Positions 19,610-28,683 of a stretch of DNA of 64,000 nucleotides are shown piece by piece. Origin of the DNA: Monoplex corrugatus (Eukaryota; Mollusca; Gastropoda; Littorinimorpha; Ranellidae); contig JAPXFY010000026.1 of the NCBI GenBank assembly GCA_030674185.1, positions 49,340,246-49,404,245 on the forward strand, read 5' to 3'. The first letter of the stretch is position 1; every line of letters starts with the position of its first letter. Position numbers and translations under genes: made by a program. The notes under the pieces were generated by a model. The model saw only the letters and a program-made list of their open reading frames with translations. It ran no database searches and was not told the origin of the DNA.

Positions 19610-19826
19610 CACACACACACACACAACACAACCCACACATACCACACACACACATACCCCCACAAGCACCACACACACCCCCCACACACACACACACACA
19701 CACGCGCGCACACACGCATACACGCACGCGCACACACACGCACACGCAGGCACGCACACGGATGTACGCACACGCGCGCGCGCACACACACACTCTCCCC
19801 CTCGTCTCTTGTCTCACAACACCACA

Positions 19827-19864
<38 letters not shown>

Positions 19865-20471
19865 CACACACACACACACACACCCACACACCCACCACAT
19901 GCACGACACGACGAACCACACACCACACGGACACACACACACACACACACACAGTAAGCACGCACGGACGCACGCATACACACGCACACATAACACACAC
20001 ACACCAGCACACACACACGCACACACGCACACACACACGCACACACGCACACACACACACCCCACACACACACACACACACACACAACAGATACACACAC
20101 AACAGATACACACACACAACACACACAACACATACACACACACACACACACACACAACACAACACACACACACACACACACAACACATCACATACACACA
20201 CACGACACACACACAACCCCACACACAACGCCGCACACACAACCGCACACACAACACACACACACAACCACACACACACACACACACACACGACACACAC
20301 CGCACACACACACACACACACACACACACCACACACACACACACCCACACACACACACCACACACACGCACACCACACACACACCAACACCACACACACC
20401 CGCGCCACACACACACCACACACACACCCCACACACACACACGCGCACACACACACACACACACACACACC

Positions 20472-20561
<90 letters not shown>

Positions 20562-20575
20562 ACACCACACATCTC
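19090..20575. repeat. 1.5-kb CA-rich compound satellite
   Basis: Almost pure (CA)n with CACG, CACC, CAACA and CAGCA variants. The left third is rich in CGCGCGCACA and (ACGC)n, and the last ~120 bp (20467-20560) are clean (CA)n. A 'tctctctctctcct' block near 19285 and CTCTCCCCCTCGTCTCTTGT near 19792 interrupt it. All very long frames on both strands (up to 475 codons) are Thr-His, Cys-Val or Val-Cys repeats and are not genes. Confidence 0.98.
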
Positions 20576-20754
20576 CTCACCATGCAGGGGAAGATTTTGA
20601 AAAACCGATTTGCAGATGACGTGGAAAGCTGGTTGCAAGAACTCCACCTTCCTTTCTCCCATTCTGAATAAAAAAAAATCATCAGTAGCAGCAATTTTGT
20701 CGTCGCTATAGTCACAATAATCACCACATCATCACTGTCATCCTCGTCGTCTTT

Positions 20755-20865
20755 TATCTTAACGTTTTTTTTTTTTTCATTTTTTTTTTTTTTACGTGGT
20801 GTTTGCCCTGATATACAATGGCTCTAGTAGTCGGCTGGGCTATAATCAATATGAACTGAACTCGT
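20755..20865 (+). mobile_element. I-LINE tail insertion
   Basis: 'tcttttatcttaacgttt', T runs, ACGTGGTGTTTGCCCTGATA, TACAATGGCTCTAGTAGTCG and GGCTATAATCAATATGAACT. Two poly-T runs suggest local slippage. Flanked on both sides by GTC/ATC-rich simple DNA (20705-20755 and 20866-21012). Confidence 0.8.
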
Positions 20866-21012
20866 TGTCACCACCGTTGTCGACGTTATCGTCATTATCA
20901 TTGTTTGCATCATTGTCATCGTCGTCGTCACCGTCATTATCTTGTTGTCCTGGTCATTATTGTCGTTGTTATAGTCCCTGCCTTAGCTCCCACCCTTATC
21001 GTCATCATCAAA
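20866..21012. repeat. GTC/ATC-rich trinucleotide-like DNA
   Basis: GTTGTCACCACCGTTGTCGA and CATCGTCGTCGTCACCGTCA type repeats. A degenerate trinucleotide microsatellite with no gene. Confidence 0.7.
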
Positions 21013-21114
21013 ACACATAACTGGTATGGTCGTTATCCGACTTATGGGACGCAGCAGCAAACAGAATACGTGCCCACCCACATTCCCCTCCCTCCCCCCT
21101 TTTTTTTAATACCT

Positions 21115-21420
21115 CATCCTCAATTGCTGGGACTTGTACGATGTAAGACAAAAACACTACACGGCGGACTCCTTAAAGAAGCTCTTCCGAGACGTCCCTC
21201 CTAATGCAGTTTTCCAGTTTTTACAAGAGATCAACAGATTTCACCTGATGTGATTTTACGTGTTTTCCTTTAATGGCGTTTTAGATTTGCAAGGTTGACG
21301 GTGACATGGTTTTTAACTGTTGTCTTTTACCTTAACGTGTTATTTTTCTTTTTGACGTGTTGTTAGCTCTGATATGGCTGTAGTGGACGGCTGGGCTATA
21401 AGCAATATGAACGATGAACT
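21115..21420 (+). mobile_element. I-type LINE 3'-end fragment
   Basis: Starts in the last ~40 codons of ORF2 (CAATTGCTGGGACTTGTACG; protein LLGLVRCKTKTLHGGLL in a shifted frame), passes the ORF2 stop near 21250 and carries the whole 3' UTR to GGCTATAAGCAATATGAACG. 5'-truncated. Confidence 0.9.
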
Positions 21421-21719
21421 GGTCTGTTCGCTGGCCCTAATGCTCCTATCCTTTTGATGTTGCAAGTGTATCATACATCCAGCACTACACTGCCTCCCGA
21501 TTTTTTTTTTCAGCTCCATAAGAGGCCTTAGCATAAAAGTTGTTGTTTTTTTGCAGGCTCGAGGTGTCTATAAACAAACCTAGAGCTCCCAAACTCTAGA
21601 ATGCAGCAGCAAGCATGTCAGGCTGTTCCTTGAGATTCGTCCATTTCCGTTGTGGGTTAAACCCTCATGCAGGCCGTTTATTTTATTTATTTATTTAATT
21701 ATTTAATCATGAGCGATTG

Positions 21720-21996
21720 GTTGGCTGTGTTGGTAGGGTCTTGGACCAAAAGCTTTTTATCTGAGTTCAGTCCTATCTCACAACACAGAAGTTGGCTGGC
21801 TCACTGCCGATGTTAAAGCTCTAATCATTCTGGTCGTGTCGGTATTGGGTAGGTCCCATTCCCTACGCCAATTCAAGACCTTGCCAGCATGCAAGGGTTT
21901 TGTGCATGCTGAAGAAATCTGCCAGATAAATACCGATAATTTTGGTGGAGTGCGTCTGAACGCGATGAATCTCTGTTGACAAACTTCAAACTCCTC
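21720..21996 (+). mobile_element. Possible tRNA-headed SINE, unassigned family
   Basis: TTGGCTGTGTTGGTAGGGTC resembles a polymerase III A box, and GAGTTCAGTCC about 30 bp later resembles a weak B box. About 200 bp of body follows, without a match elsewhere in the window. It differs from the main SINE family. I am unsure of both its ends and its status. Confidence 0.35.
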
Positions 21997-22172
21997 ATAC
22001 CTGTAGGGAAATCGTATTTTAGATTTGCAAGGTTGACGGTGAGCTGGTTTTTAACCGATGTCTTTTTCTTAACAGGTTGTTCTTTACTTTTTGACGTGGT
22101 GTTAGCCCTGACATGGCTCTAGTGGTCGGCTGGGCTATAAGCAATATGAATTGAACTGATACCTTTAGGGAA
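21997..22172 (+). mobile_element. 148-bp I-LINE tail insertion with TSD
   Basis: Bases 22011-22158 run from about TATTTTAGATTTGCAAGGTT to CTATAAGCAATATGAATTGA. The flanks are ATACCTGTAGGGAA at 21997-22010 and ATACCTTTAGGGAA at 22159-22172, a 14-bp duplication with one difference. Confidence 0.85.
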
Positions 22173-22826
22173 GGAGGTAGAAGATAACGCGAAACTGTTA
22201 CAGTCTGTACCTGGTGATGAGCTTATGGTAATGCTTCACTTCCTTTATGCTTGTGCTCATGTCTGGCCATTGCTGCCATTATCAGTCTGACAGGTTGCTG
22301 CAATTGCTGCTTCGACCCTGGAAAAAAAAAAACTGGGCAACGTTATTAGTTTGATACGATTTTTCTGTCCATAGTTTTCTTTAGAAAGGCTGTGCATGTG
22401 TCTTCATATTGATACGCTGTGCATTCTTGTCCTATAGTGTTGTCTCGATTTGTGTCTGCTTTTGTTGACATGAGATGTAGAGATAAGCTTCTCCCATAAC
22501 CATGGGATCAGGAAGAGTGAAGTGGTTGAGACCTGTCTTTCTCGCGGCCAGCATTATGAGGCTGGTGCCTATCTCGTTTGCCTCGAGATGTAGATATGCT
22601 GCCTGACGTCAAGATATTCAACAAAACAATTACATGGCGCCAAATCTTGACATTTCAAATCAAGGCGCACCCAGCACGAGTCGTACGCACGCGATCAATG
22701 CAGATCATTTTCAACACGCGGAAACCCGGAGGAAAAAGTGTCTTTAGTTATGTTCAAGATCAAGATCAGGATCTACGTTTTCTGGTGTATCTTGCGCTTT
22801 GAATTCGGTTATCTTTTGTTGTATGC
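22173..22826. other. Single-copy stretch, nothing recognised
   Basis: No repeat family used elsewhere in the window and no convincing gene. A run of A at 22321-22331 and a short open frame at 22578-22802 without domain features are the only notable items. Confidence 0.5.
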
Positions 22827-23236
22827 TTGTTGAGCCACTCCCCCTGGACGGACCACCACCTTGCCGTGGTCGGGGGGCTTGAGGTCCCAGTGATCCTTGA
22901 GCTATGCCGACGGGGGCTACTTGGTAGGAAGCTTTGTGTTTTTTGAATGACAGTCCCGATAACCAAGGTTGTTGATGTTTTAAGTACGTGATCCCTTACA
23001 CAGATGTCAAATCGAAAGTACACAGTTACGTAAGAAATCTGTGGCAGGAGAATTGGAATAAACAGACAGATAACAAACTCTTCCAAATCCGCCCTAACTG
23101 ACAGAAATTCTCCCATCTTCTGCAGGAAACCGTAAGAAACAGACAGTGTTTTGTGGATTACGCACGGGTCACACATCTACACTCACTCGTACCTTTTGAA
23201 AAATGAAGAAGCACCATGGTGTATACCGTGTGATGA

Positions 23237-24583
23237 CTTCATCATACTTTTGGCATCTCTGACATTGCTCTCTCCTGGTTCACTTCATATCTATCAAACA
23301 GAAAACAAACTGTTTTCATTAATGGCACTTACTCTCAACCTGCATACCTGACCTGTGGTGTTCCACAAGGATCTGTCCTTGGCCCTGTTCTTTTCACTCT
23401 TTACACCTCCCCCCTGTCCACCATCATCAATTCCCACTCTATAAAACACCACTTCTATGCTGATGACACCCAACTTCTAGACAGTGACACACCAGACAAT
23501 ATACAGCGCCTCTTGACTCGCATCACTGAGTGTTACTCGGACATTAAGAACTGGATGACGTTCAACAAACTTCAGCTTAATGATGACAAGACAGAAGCTA
23601 TCTCATTGGCACCATCAGAAACTTTCTCAGCTGCCTCCTCTTTCTCTCCCATTATGTAACACATCAGTCCCAATTTCTGATTCAGCTAAAAACCTTGGTG
23701 TCTGCATTGACTCTACCCTCTCCATGAACAACTTTGTTTCTCAAACTGCCAGATCTTGCTACTATCACCTCCATCGTATAAGCCTGATCAGGAAGTATCT
23801 CTCTGTGGAAACAACTGCAAAACTCGTTCTCTCCTTTATAATGTCTCGCATTGACTATTGCAATTCACTCCTGTCTGGTCTTCCTGCCTCCACCATTCAC
23901 ATCCTGCAGCGCATTCAAAACAATGCTGCACGCCTTGTACTAAAAAAGAAAAAAGCTGACCACATATCTCCTCTCCTGGCACAACTGCACTGGCTCCCTG
24001 TGTCAAAGCGCATACAGTACAAACTAGACACCATGTGCTACAAAAGCCTCAATAACGCAGCCCCCGATTACCTGTCAAGCCTACTTGAGATCTATTTCCC
24101 TACGTACCCTCCGCTCTACCTCCGATCCTCTGACTTTCGCTTTCCACGCACTAAGCTCAATACCTATGGTCCACGAGCCTTCTCTGTTTCTGGTCCACTT
24201 TCCTGGAACAAACTTCCTCTCTCAGTCTGTCAGCAACCTACTTTTGTCTCCTTCAAGTCCGCTCTCAAAACTCACCTTTTATCCTCTGCATAAAATCCTG
24301 ACCTCACTCAGTCCCCTCTGCAGCCTGTCTCCACTCGGAGGGGAATCACATTGTAATATGTGTATAATTGTATATAATACGCTCTCTATAATTTTCCATT
24401 GCTTTTATTCTTTCTCCCCATTTATAGCCGTGTGCGTTGCATGTGTGTGTGTGTGTGTGTGCGGGCGTGCGTGCGTGTGTTGCGTGCGTGCGTGTGTGTC
24501 TGTTTTAGGCGCTTAGATTTGATTTTATCAAATTTTGCGCTATATAAAATATTGTATATTATTATTATTATTATTATTTATAA
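23237..24583 (+). mobile_element. L2/CR1-like LINE fragment nested in an I-type LINE
   Basis: A 5'-truncated non-LTR element inserted between the I-LINE bases TGTGATGA and GCCTTT, leaving at most a 2-bp duplication (GA). It encodes the second half of a reverse transcriptase and ends in GCGCTATATAAAATATTGTA followed by (ATT)n. GCGCTATATAAA plus a short-repeat tail is typical of L2-like elements. A GT/GCGT microsatellite lies just upstream of the tail (24438-24505). Confidence 0.85.
23240..24293 (+). pseudogene. L2-like reverse transcriptase, C-terminal half
   Basis: Reads SDIALSWFTSYLSNRKQTVF, then motif B (CGVPQGSVLGPVLFTLYTSP, about 23355), motif C (FYADDTQLL, about 23455) and KNWMTFNKLQLNDDKTE. 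A break near 23640 follows. Then an open frame (23580-24293, about 237 codons) carries the thumb and C terminus, including LGVCIDSTLSMNNFVSQTAR, YCNSLLSGLPASTI and LHWLPVSKRIQYKLDTMCYK. The catalytic YADD is intact, but the N-terminal endonuclease is missing and at least one frameshift is present. Motif spacing and wording fit the L2/CR1 group. No RNase H is present, as expected for that group. Confidence 0.8.
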
Positions 24584-24931
24584 GAGCCTTTGAGCATCCG
24601 ACACCTCCTCCTCGATTGCTGGGACTTGTACGATGTGAGACAAAAGCACTATACGGCAGATTCCTTAAAGGAGCTCTTCCGAGACGTCCCTCCTGATGCA
24701 ATATTCCAGTTTTTACAAGAGATCAATAGATTTCACTTGATGTAATTTTACGTGTTTTTCTTTAATAGCATTTTAGATTTGCAAGGTTGACGGTGATCAT
24801 GGTTTTTATCTGTTTATCTTAACGGGTTGTTATTTTCTTTTTGACGTGGTGTTAGCCCTGATATGGCTCTAGTGGTCGGCTGGGCTATAAGCAGTATGGA
24901 TTGAATTGAATTGTTGAGCCACTCTTCCTGG

Positions 24932-25046
24932 GGATGAGCATGCTTGTTTTATTCTTAACGGGTGGTTCTTTTCTTTTTGACGTGGTGTTAACCTTGGTAT
25001 GGCTCTAATAGTCGGCGAGACTGTAAGCAATATAAATGAACTGAAT
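24932..25046 (+). mobile_element. I-LINE tail fragment, internally shortened
   Basis: GATGAGCATGCTTG, then 'cttaacgggtggttcttt', GACGTGGTGTTAACCTTGGT, TCGGCGAGACTGTAAGCAAT. Diverged from the other tails. Confidence 0.75.
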
Positions 25047-25107
25047 CTTCCTAGGGAAGCCAGCAGGGGTGGGGAGTGTCTTTCAGTATCAGTAGAGTTT
25101 TCACAAT

Positions 25108-25710
25108 CAGGAAATTCCCCATTTGGGATGCTGGAGCTCTTTTAGTGTTTGTTGTATCCCAGTCACTGGTAGTCTTCTACCTCCTCCTCTACAAATACCG
25201 TCATGGAAATTTTCTCTGCTGTATCACACTGTTTGTACCTTGCTTTTGTTTTCTGGCATCTCTACTCATTTTCTGCCTTGGAGGTCCATTCACCAGTATG
25301 TGTTCCATAAAGTCTTAAACACTTTCTCTTAGGATTGATTATTGGGTACATGTATGGAATGCATTTTTTGCTCTAGGGAGTTGTGATGTGCAGGAGGAAT
25401 TCTAGGTAGTTTTTATGTATGTTTTAGTGTCCTAGTTATGTTCATATTTGTATGGAGGTTTTTGTTTGTTTTTAAACCCTCTGGTGATAAATCATAATGG
25501 TCAACACCAGGGGCAAACGCTTAGAATTACACGTGCGCGAATGCATTGATATCTGTTATTAATTTTCTTTTCCAAGTCTTTTTTACGGTGTGCACGTTTT
25601 GTGAAGTGCTTCTCTAGTGGTCGGCTGGGCTATAAGCAATATGAATTGAATTGAATTGTGAAGTGCTTATAGTCCTGAATGGCTCAGGGCAATCGGCTGG
25701 GTTTTAAACG
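25108..25710 (+). mobile_element. D dispersed repeat interrupted by an I-LINE tail
   Basis: Starts CCCCATTTGGGATGCTGGAG and follows the D order to TACACGTGCGCGAATGCATT and the tail AATCGGCTGGGTTTTAAACG. The tail is split at 25611 by a 45-bp I-LINE tail insertion. Confidence 0.85.
25600..25668 (+). mobile_element. 45-bp I-LINE tail micro-insertion with TSD
   Basis: Bases 25612-25656 (CTCTAGTGGTCGGCTGGGCT ... GAATTGAATTGAAT) are flanked by a perfect 12-bp duplication TGTGAAGTGCTT at 25600-25611 and 25657-25668. The insertion lies inside the 3' part of a D repeat. Confidence 0.92.
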
Positions 25711-25729
25711 ATACGAAGAACAAGAAGAA

Positions 25730-25909
25730 TCTAGACATGCTGATCTAGAAACTTTCCTCAAAGATCTGTGTATACATTTAGTCAGAGCAAGCGTCGTTGA
25801 ACTCGGGCAAAATGCAATAGATGAGTCTACTTTGATGGGGGCCTTTGGTGGGTTGACATCTCTGATTCTTGTGGGCTTTTTGAAACTGAAGGTTCGACTG
25901 AATGAATGA
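25730..25909 (+). CDS. Possible host coding exon or gene remnant
   Basis: An open stretch reading SRHADLETFLKDLCIHLVRA, then SVVELGQNAIDESTLMGAFG and GLTSLILVGFLKLKVRLNE, ending TGA at 25907-25909. AATAAA appears about 13 bp after the stop. Composition is protein-like (mixed charged and hydrophobic residues) and unlike the surrounding repeats. I recognise no family. The left side is a D repeat tail, so any true start or splice acceptor must lie within about 30 bp (AAGAAG/AATC is a weak acceptor candidate). It could be a terminal exon, or part of a transposon I do not recognise. Confidence 0.25.
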   Translation, partial: SRHADLETFLKDLCIHLVRASVVELGQNAIDESTLMGAFGGLTSLILVGFLKLKVRLNE

Positions 25910-26300
25910 GTTTTTCCATGTAATAAAAAGCTGGAATGAGCGGCTTGGAATCAGCACGACTAAAGTGACACAGAAAATGAAGCTGGAAAAAATGACACAG
26001 TTACATTACACAATGGCATGTTACATCTGTTCTCATTTCCATTGACCAGGTCTTAATATCCACTTTTTGGCCGCTCTCCCTTGGTGTGTTTTTCTTGAAT
26101 GTCTTTAGAATTTCCCTTCTCGTTTTCAACTTTCGTTTTCTTTATTCTTAGGTTTTATGCAGATCTAGAAGAATCAGAATAGATTAAGAAGCTTCAATTC
26201 ACGCTTAAGTCTTTTATTTTTGTTCTCTTCCTTTCCTTGTTTCGTCCTTGTTTCTTTCTGCCTTCTTTTCTATCAAAAATCCCATTCTTTCTTTCTACAG

Positions 26301-26542
26301 ACTTGACTTGCCACAGAACCTGGAACAATTTTTATTCAGTCCACACGAACCATCGTTGTCAAACCACCTTCAGATCACCCACTGGAGAGTGTTTCGCTGT
26401 GCTGCAGTTGGATGCAGTTTACAAAGCCTTTTCTGATCCAACATGGACAACATTGAAAAGCATTGTTCCAGATTCTGTGGAGTTACTTACAAGTACTTCA
26501 GTAATAGATGATGATGGACTGTCCTTTCGATTAGAGGGATGA
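26301..26542 (+). pseudogene. Possible terminal coding exon with a frameshift
   Basis: Preceded by a good splice acceptor (CATTCTTTCTTTCTACAG at 26283-26300). After it the first half is most protein-like in one frame (LDLPQNLEQFLFSPHEPSLS). The second half is most protein-like in another (SPTGECFAVLQLDAVYKAFS, then DPTWTTLKSIVPDSVELLTS and IDDDGLSFRLEG, stop at 26540-26542). Both frames are open across the join near 26385, so one small indel would unite them. I recognise no family. Together with 25730-25909 it might represent a decayed host gene or an unrecognised element. Its stop codon sits inside the target-site duplication of a LINE micro-insertion. Confidence 0.3.
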
Positions 26543-26589
26543 GTCGGCTGGGTTATAAGCAATATGAACTTGAACTTGGAGGGATGAGT
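26534..26589 (+). mobile_element. 34-bp I-LINE tail micro-insertion with TSD
   Basis: Bases 26545-26578 (CGGCTGGGTTATAAGCAATA ... GAACTTGAACTTG) are flanked by a perfect 11-bp duplication GAGGGATGAGT at 26534-26544 and 26579-26589. The inserted piece is almost the same 33-34 bp as that at 616-648. Confidence 0.9.
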
Positions 26590-26639
26590 ATGCATCCTAG
26601 TAATTTATCGCCTGGTATAGGCAGAAGACATCTTCTGCT

Positions 26640-26765
26640 ATCCCCCGTGAGGATACCGGGAGCTCTTTCAGTTTTGATAATATCCCCACCTTTCGGAAAA
26701 TCTGTGCCAGGGGCATCTCCGTAGATTGATACGTGTACTTAAATTTCTTTTCCAGGTGTTCTTTT
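26640..26765 (+). mobile_element. D dispersed repeat, internally deleted
   Basis: Has the 5' end (GAGGATACCGGGAGCTCTTT, TTGATAATATCCCCACC). After 'aatctgtgcc' it jumps to 'aggggcatctccgtagatt', 'gatacgtgtacttaaatttc'. About 350 bp of the middle is missing. Confidence 0.7.
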
Positions 26766-26914
26766 TCCCCAGTGGGGATGTCGAGGGCTCCTTCAGTATA
26801 AATAGTATCCCCACCTTCTGGAAATTATGTGCTAGAAATTTCTCTTTTCTGTCACTGTTTCTTTCTTCTTCCTTTGATTTCTGTCAATTCTTATGATTTT
26901 TTTGCCTTGCTGGT

Positions 26915-27409
26915 CCCCTGGACGGGACCACCACCTTGCCGTGGTCGGGGGGCTTGAGGTCCCAGTGATCCCTTGAGCTATGCCGACGGGGGATACTTGG
27001 TAGAAAGCTTTGTGTTTTTTGAATGACAGTCCCGATAACCAAGGCTGTTGACGTGGACTGGACTCTAAACAACATAATAAAATTAATGCCCCTGGTAGGG
27101 TTACCCATGTCGGACAGGTCAAGGGGGAGGGATGAGACGAAGCGTGGTCCCACCCTCATTTCCATTTTCTTCATGCCCATCATGTTCACGAGTGGTTGCC
27201 GTAAGCAACCCGTAATCCCAAGCTTGAGGTACTTGGCGAGGGGATGAGTGACTGTACGATAGTCAGTCGTGAAAGTACACTGTCTGGTTTCATGCGGGAC
27301 GGTTCCAGGCAGACGGACGCCAAGAGATTGGTCATCCACTGTCCCTTCCCCAGCACGGCAGCTCTCCTGGGGTGACCGAGTCATTTCTGCCATCGTTGAG
27401 CCTGCGCTC
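26915..27409 (+). promoter_or_regulatory. I-LINE 5' UTR with conserved terminal hairpin
   Basis: The first ~60 bases contain GACCAC and GTGGTC arms separated by nine bases (GACCACCACCTTGCCGTGGT region). A flanking GGTCCC/GGGACC pair is also present, so several hairpins are possible. The same bases start the copy at 22841 with one G fewer. I-type elements usually carry an internal promoter near the 5' end, and I infer a similar role here. No promoter motif is certain. Confidence 0.5.
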
Positions 27410-28658
27410 ATGTCAAAACAAAATAAACAAAAAAGAAAACGAGATAATGAAATTGACTCTGATTCCGACGACGAAAGAAAACAGGCAACCGGTTTTTGGG
27501 CGGCGTGGCTAGTGGTGACGGGCATTGAGGAAGAAAAACCTATCAGGAAATTGAGTCCCTTTGCCATACAGAAGGGATTTCAAGCCCTAATAGGAAACCC
27601 TGAAAACGATTAAAAAGCTGCGAAACGGAGACTACCTTGTGGAGTGCAAGGATAACAAGCAATCCGATCGCTTGCTGAAAGCATCATTACTAGTTGATTG
27701 TGGAATAAAAGTCACTCCACACAAAGGACTGAACAACAGCAAAGGAGTCGTAAGGTGCCCTGAGCTGAGAGGAGTGTCGGAGGAGGAGATCCTAACGGAA
27801 CTGAAAAGCCAGGGCGTTGTAGAGGTACGCAGGGCCATGTTCCGGAAAGGGTCCGACAAAATCCCTACAAACACGCTCTTTCTCACATTCTGCTCTCCCA
27901 CTATACCCCAAGACTTGAAAGTTGGATACTTGAAGGTAAAAGTGTCGTTGTATGTGCCATCACCAATGCGCTGCTTCCGTTGTCACAAGTTCGGCCACAT
28001 CAAGGACAGATGCACAGAAACTGAAAAGTGTGCCATGTGCGCCAAGGAGGCACATGCGGCGAGATGCGACGATCCACTAAACTGCATAAATTGTGGAGGT
28101 AACCATCCATCATCCTCGAAAGATTGCCCCGTATGGCAAAAGGAACAAGCCATTCAGCGCCTGAAAACTGAAAAAAAACTACCTTTTCATGAAGCCAAAA
28201 GGTTGGAGAGGGCAGGAGTTTGTCTACCAAAACTACGCGTCGGTAGTCAAAACAGTTAAGTATCCATAGCCTGTCAAACAGAAATAACATGGACAAAGAC
28301 GAATTTTGAAACATTGCAAGACACAAAGGCCCTCAACGGGGGTGTTAAAACCGCTGCCTCCCAGGCTGTTCAACAGCCAAAAGCAGTCGATGCTGGCAAC
28401 CCAGGGAAACCCAGTCTCCCTGGTAAACCCGCCCTCCCGCCCCGGCCGTCCGGGAGCAGCTCCACAGGAAATGGAGTAGGGCCCAAAGTAATGCAAGTAG
28501 AAATGAAGAACCCTCCTCCAGCACTTAAAGGGCCTAAGCCCGGGCTTCCTGCAGGCAGGTCAGCCGTCAGGTCTGACCACCTGAGGAAAGCTGAAAGAAA
28601 ACTAGAAAATAAGTACGCTCCATTGCAAGTTGAGGAGGACGAAACAGATATGGACTAA
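27410..28658 (+). pseudogene. I-type LINE ORF1 (zinc-knuckle RNA-binding protein)
   Basis: Starts at ATG 27410 with a basic, acidic-patch N terminus (MSKQNKQKRKRDNEIDSDSD). A frameshift near 27612 moves it to the frame of 27639-28259, which has a domain ending PTNTLFLTFCSPTIPQDLKV. Three knuckles follow: CFRCHKFGHIKDRC (CX2CX4HX4C), then CAMCAKEAHAARC, then CINCGGNHPSSSKDC (about 27970-28130). Another frameshift near 28215 precedes NYASVVKT and a stop, and the last part is in a third frame (to 28658, ending LENKYAPLQVEEDETDMD). ORF1 proteins of this type package LINE RNA. At least two frameshifts plus a stop make it inactive. Confidence 0.85.
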
Positions 28659-28683
28659 AGTGCCTTGTATAATTCCGCCAATA

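Larger units (their letters stand above)
22827..24924 (+). mobile_element. I-type LINE with 5' end and 3' end but no middle
   Basis: The element (22841-24910) begins with the same 5' terminus as the full-length copy (CCCCTGGACGGACCACCACC). It keeps about 140 bp of 5' UTR, then jumps near 22980 to the end of ORF2 (GTGATCCCTTACACAGATGT). The ORF2 end is split by an L2-like insertion (23237-24583) and resumes with GCCTTTGAGCATCCGACACC, followed by the full 3' UTR. Perfect 14-bp target-site duplications TTGTTGAGCCACTC lie at 22827-22840 and 24911-24924. It is therefore an insertion with an internal deletion, not a 5' truncation. Roughly 5 kb is missing relative to the complete copy. Confidence 0.9.

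Noticed and set aside
26915..27000. Possible HDV-like self-cleaving ribozyme at the I-LINE 5' end
   Set aside because: Hairpins are evident, but I could not arrange them into the nested double pseudoknot or find the expected P1 pairing, so I call only a conserved hairpin.
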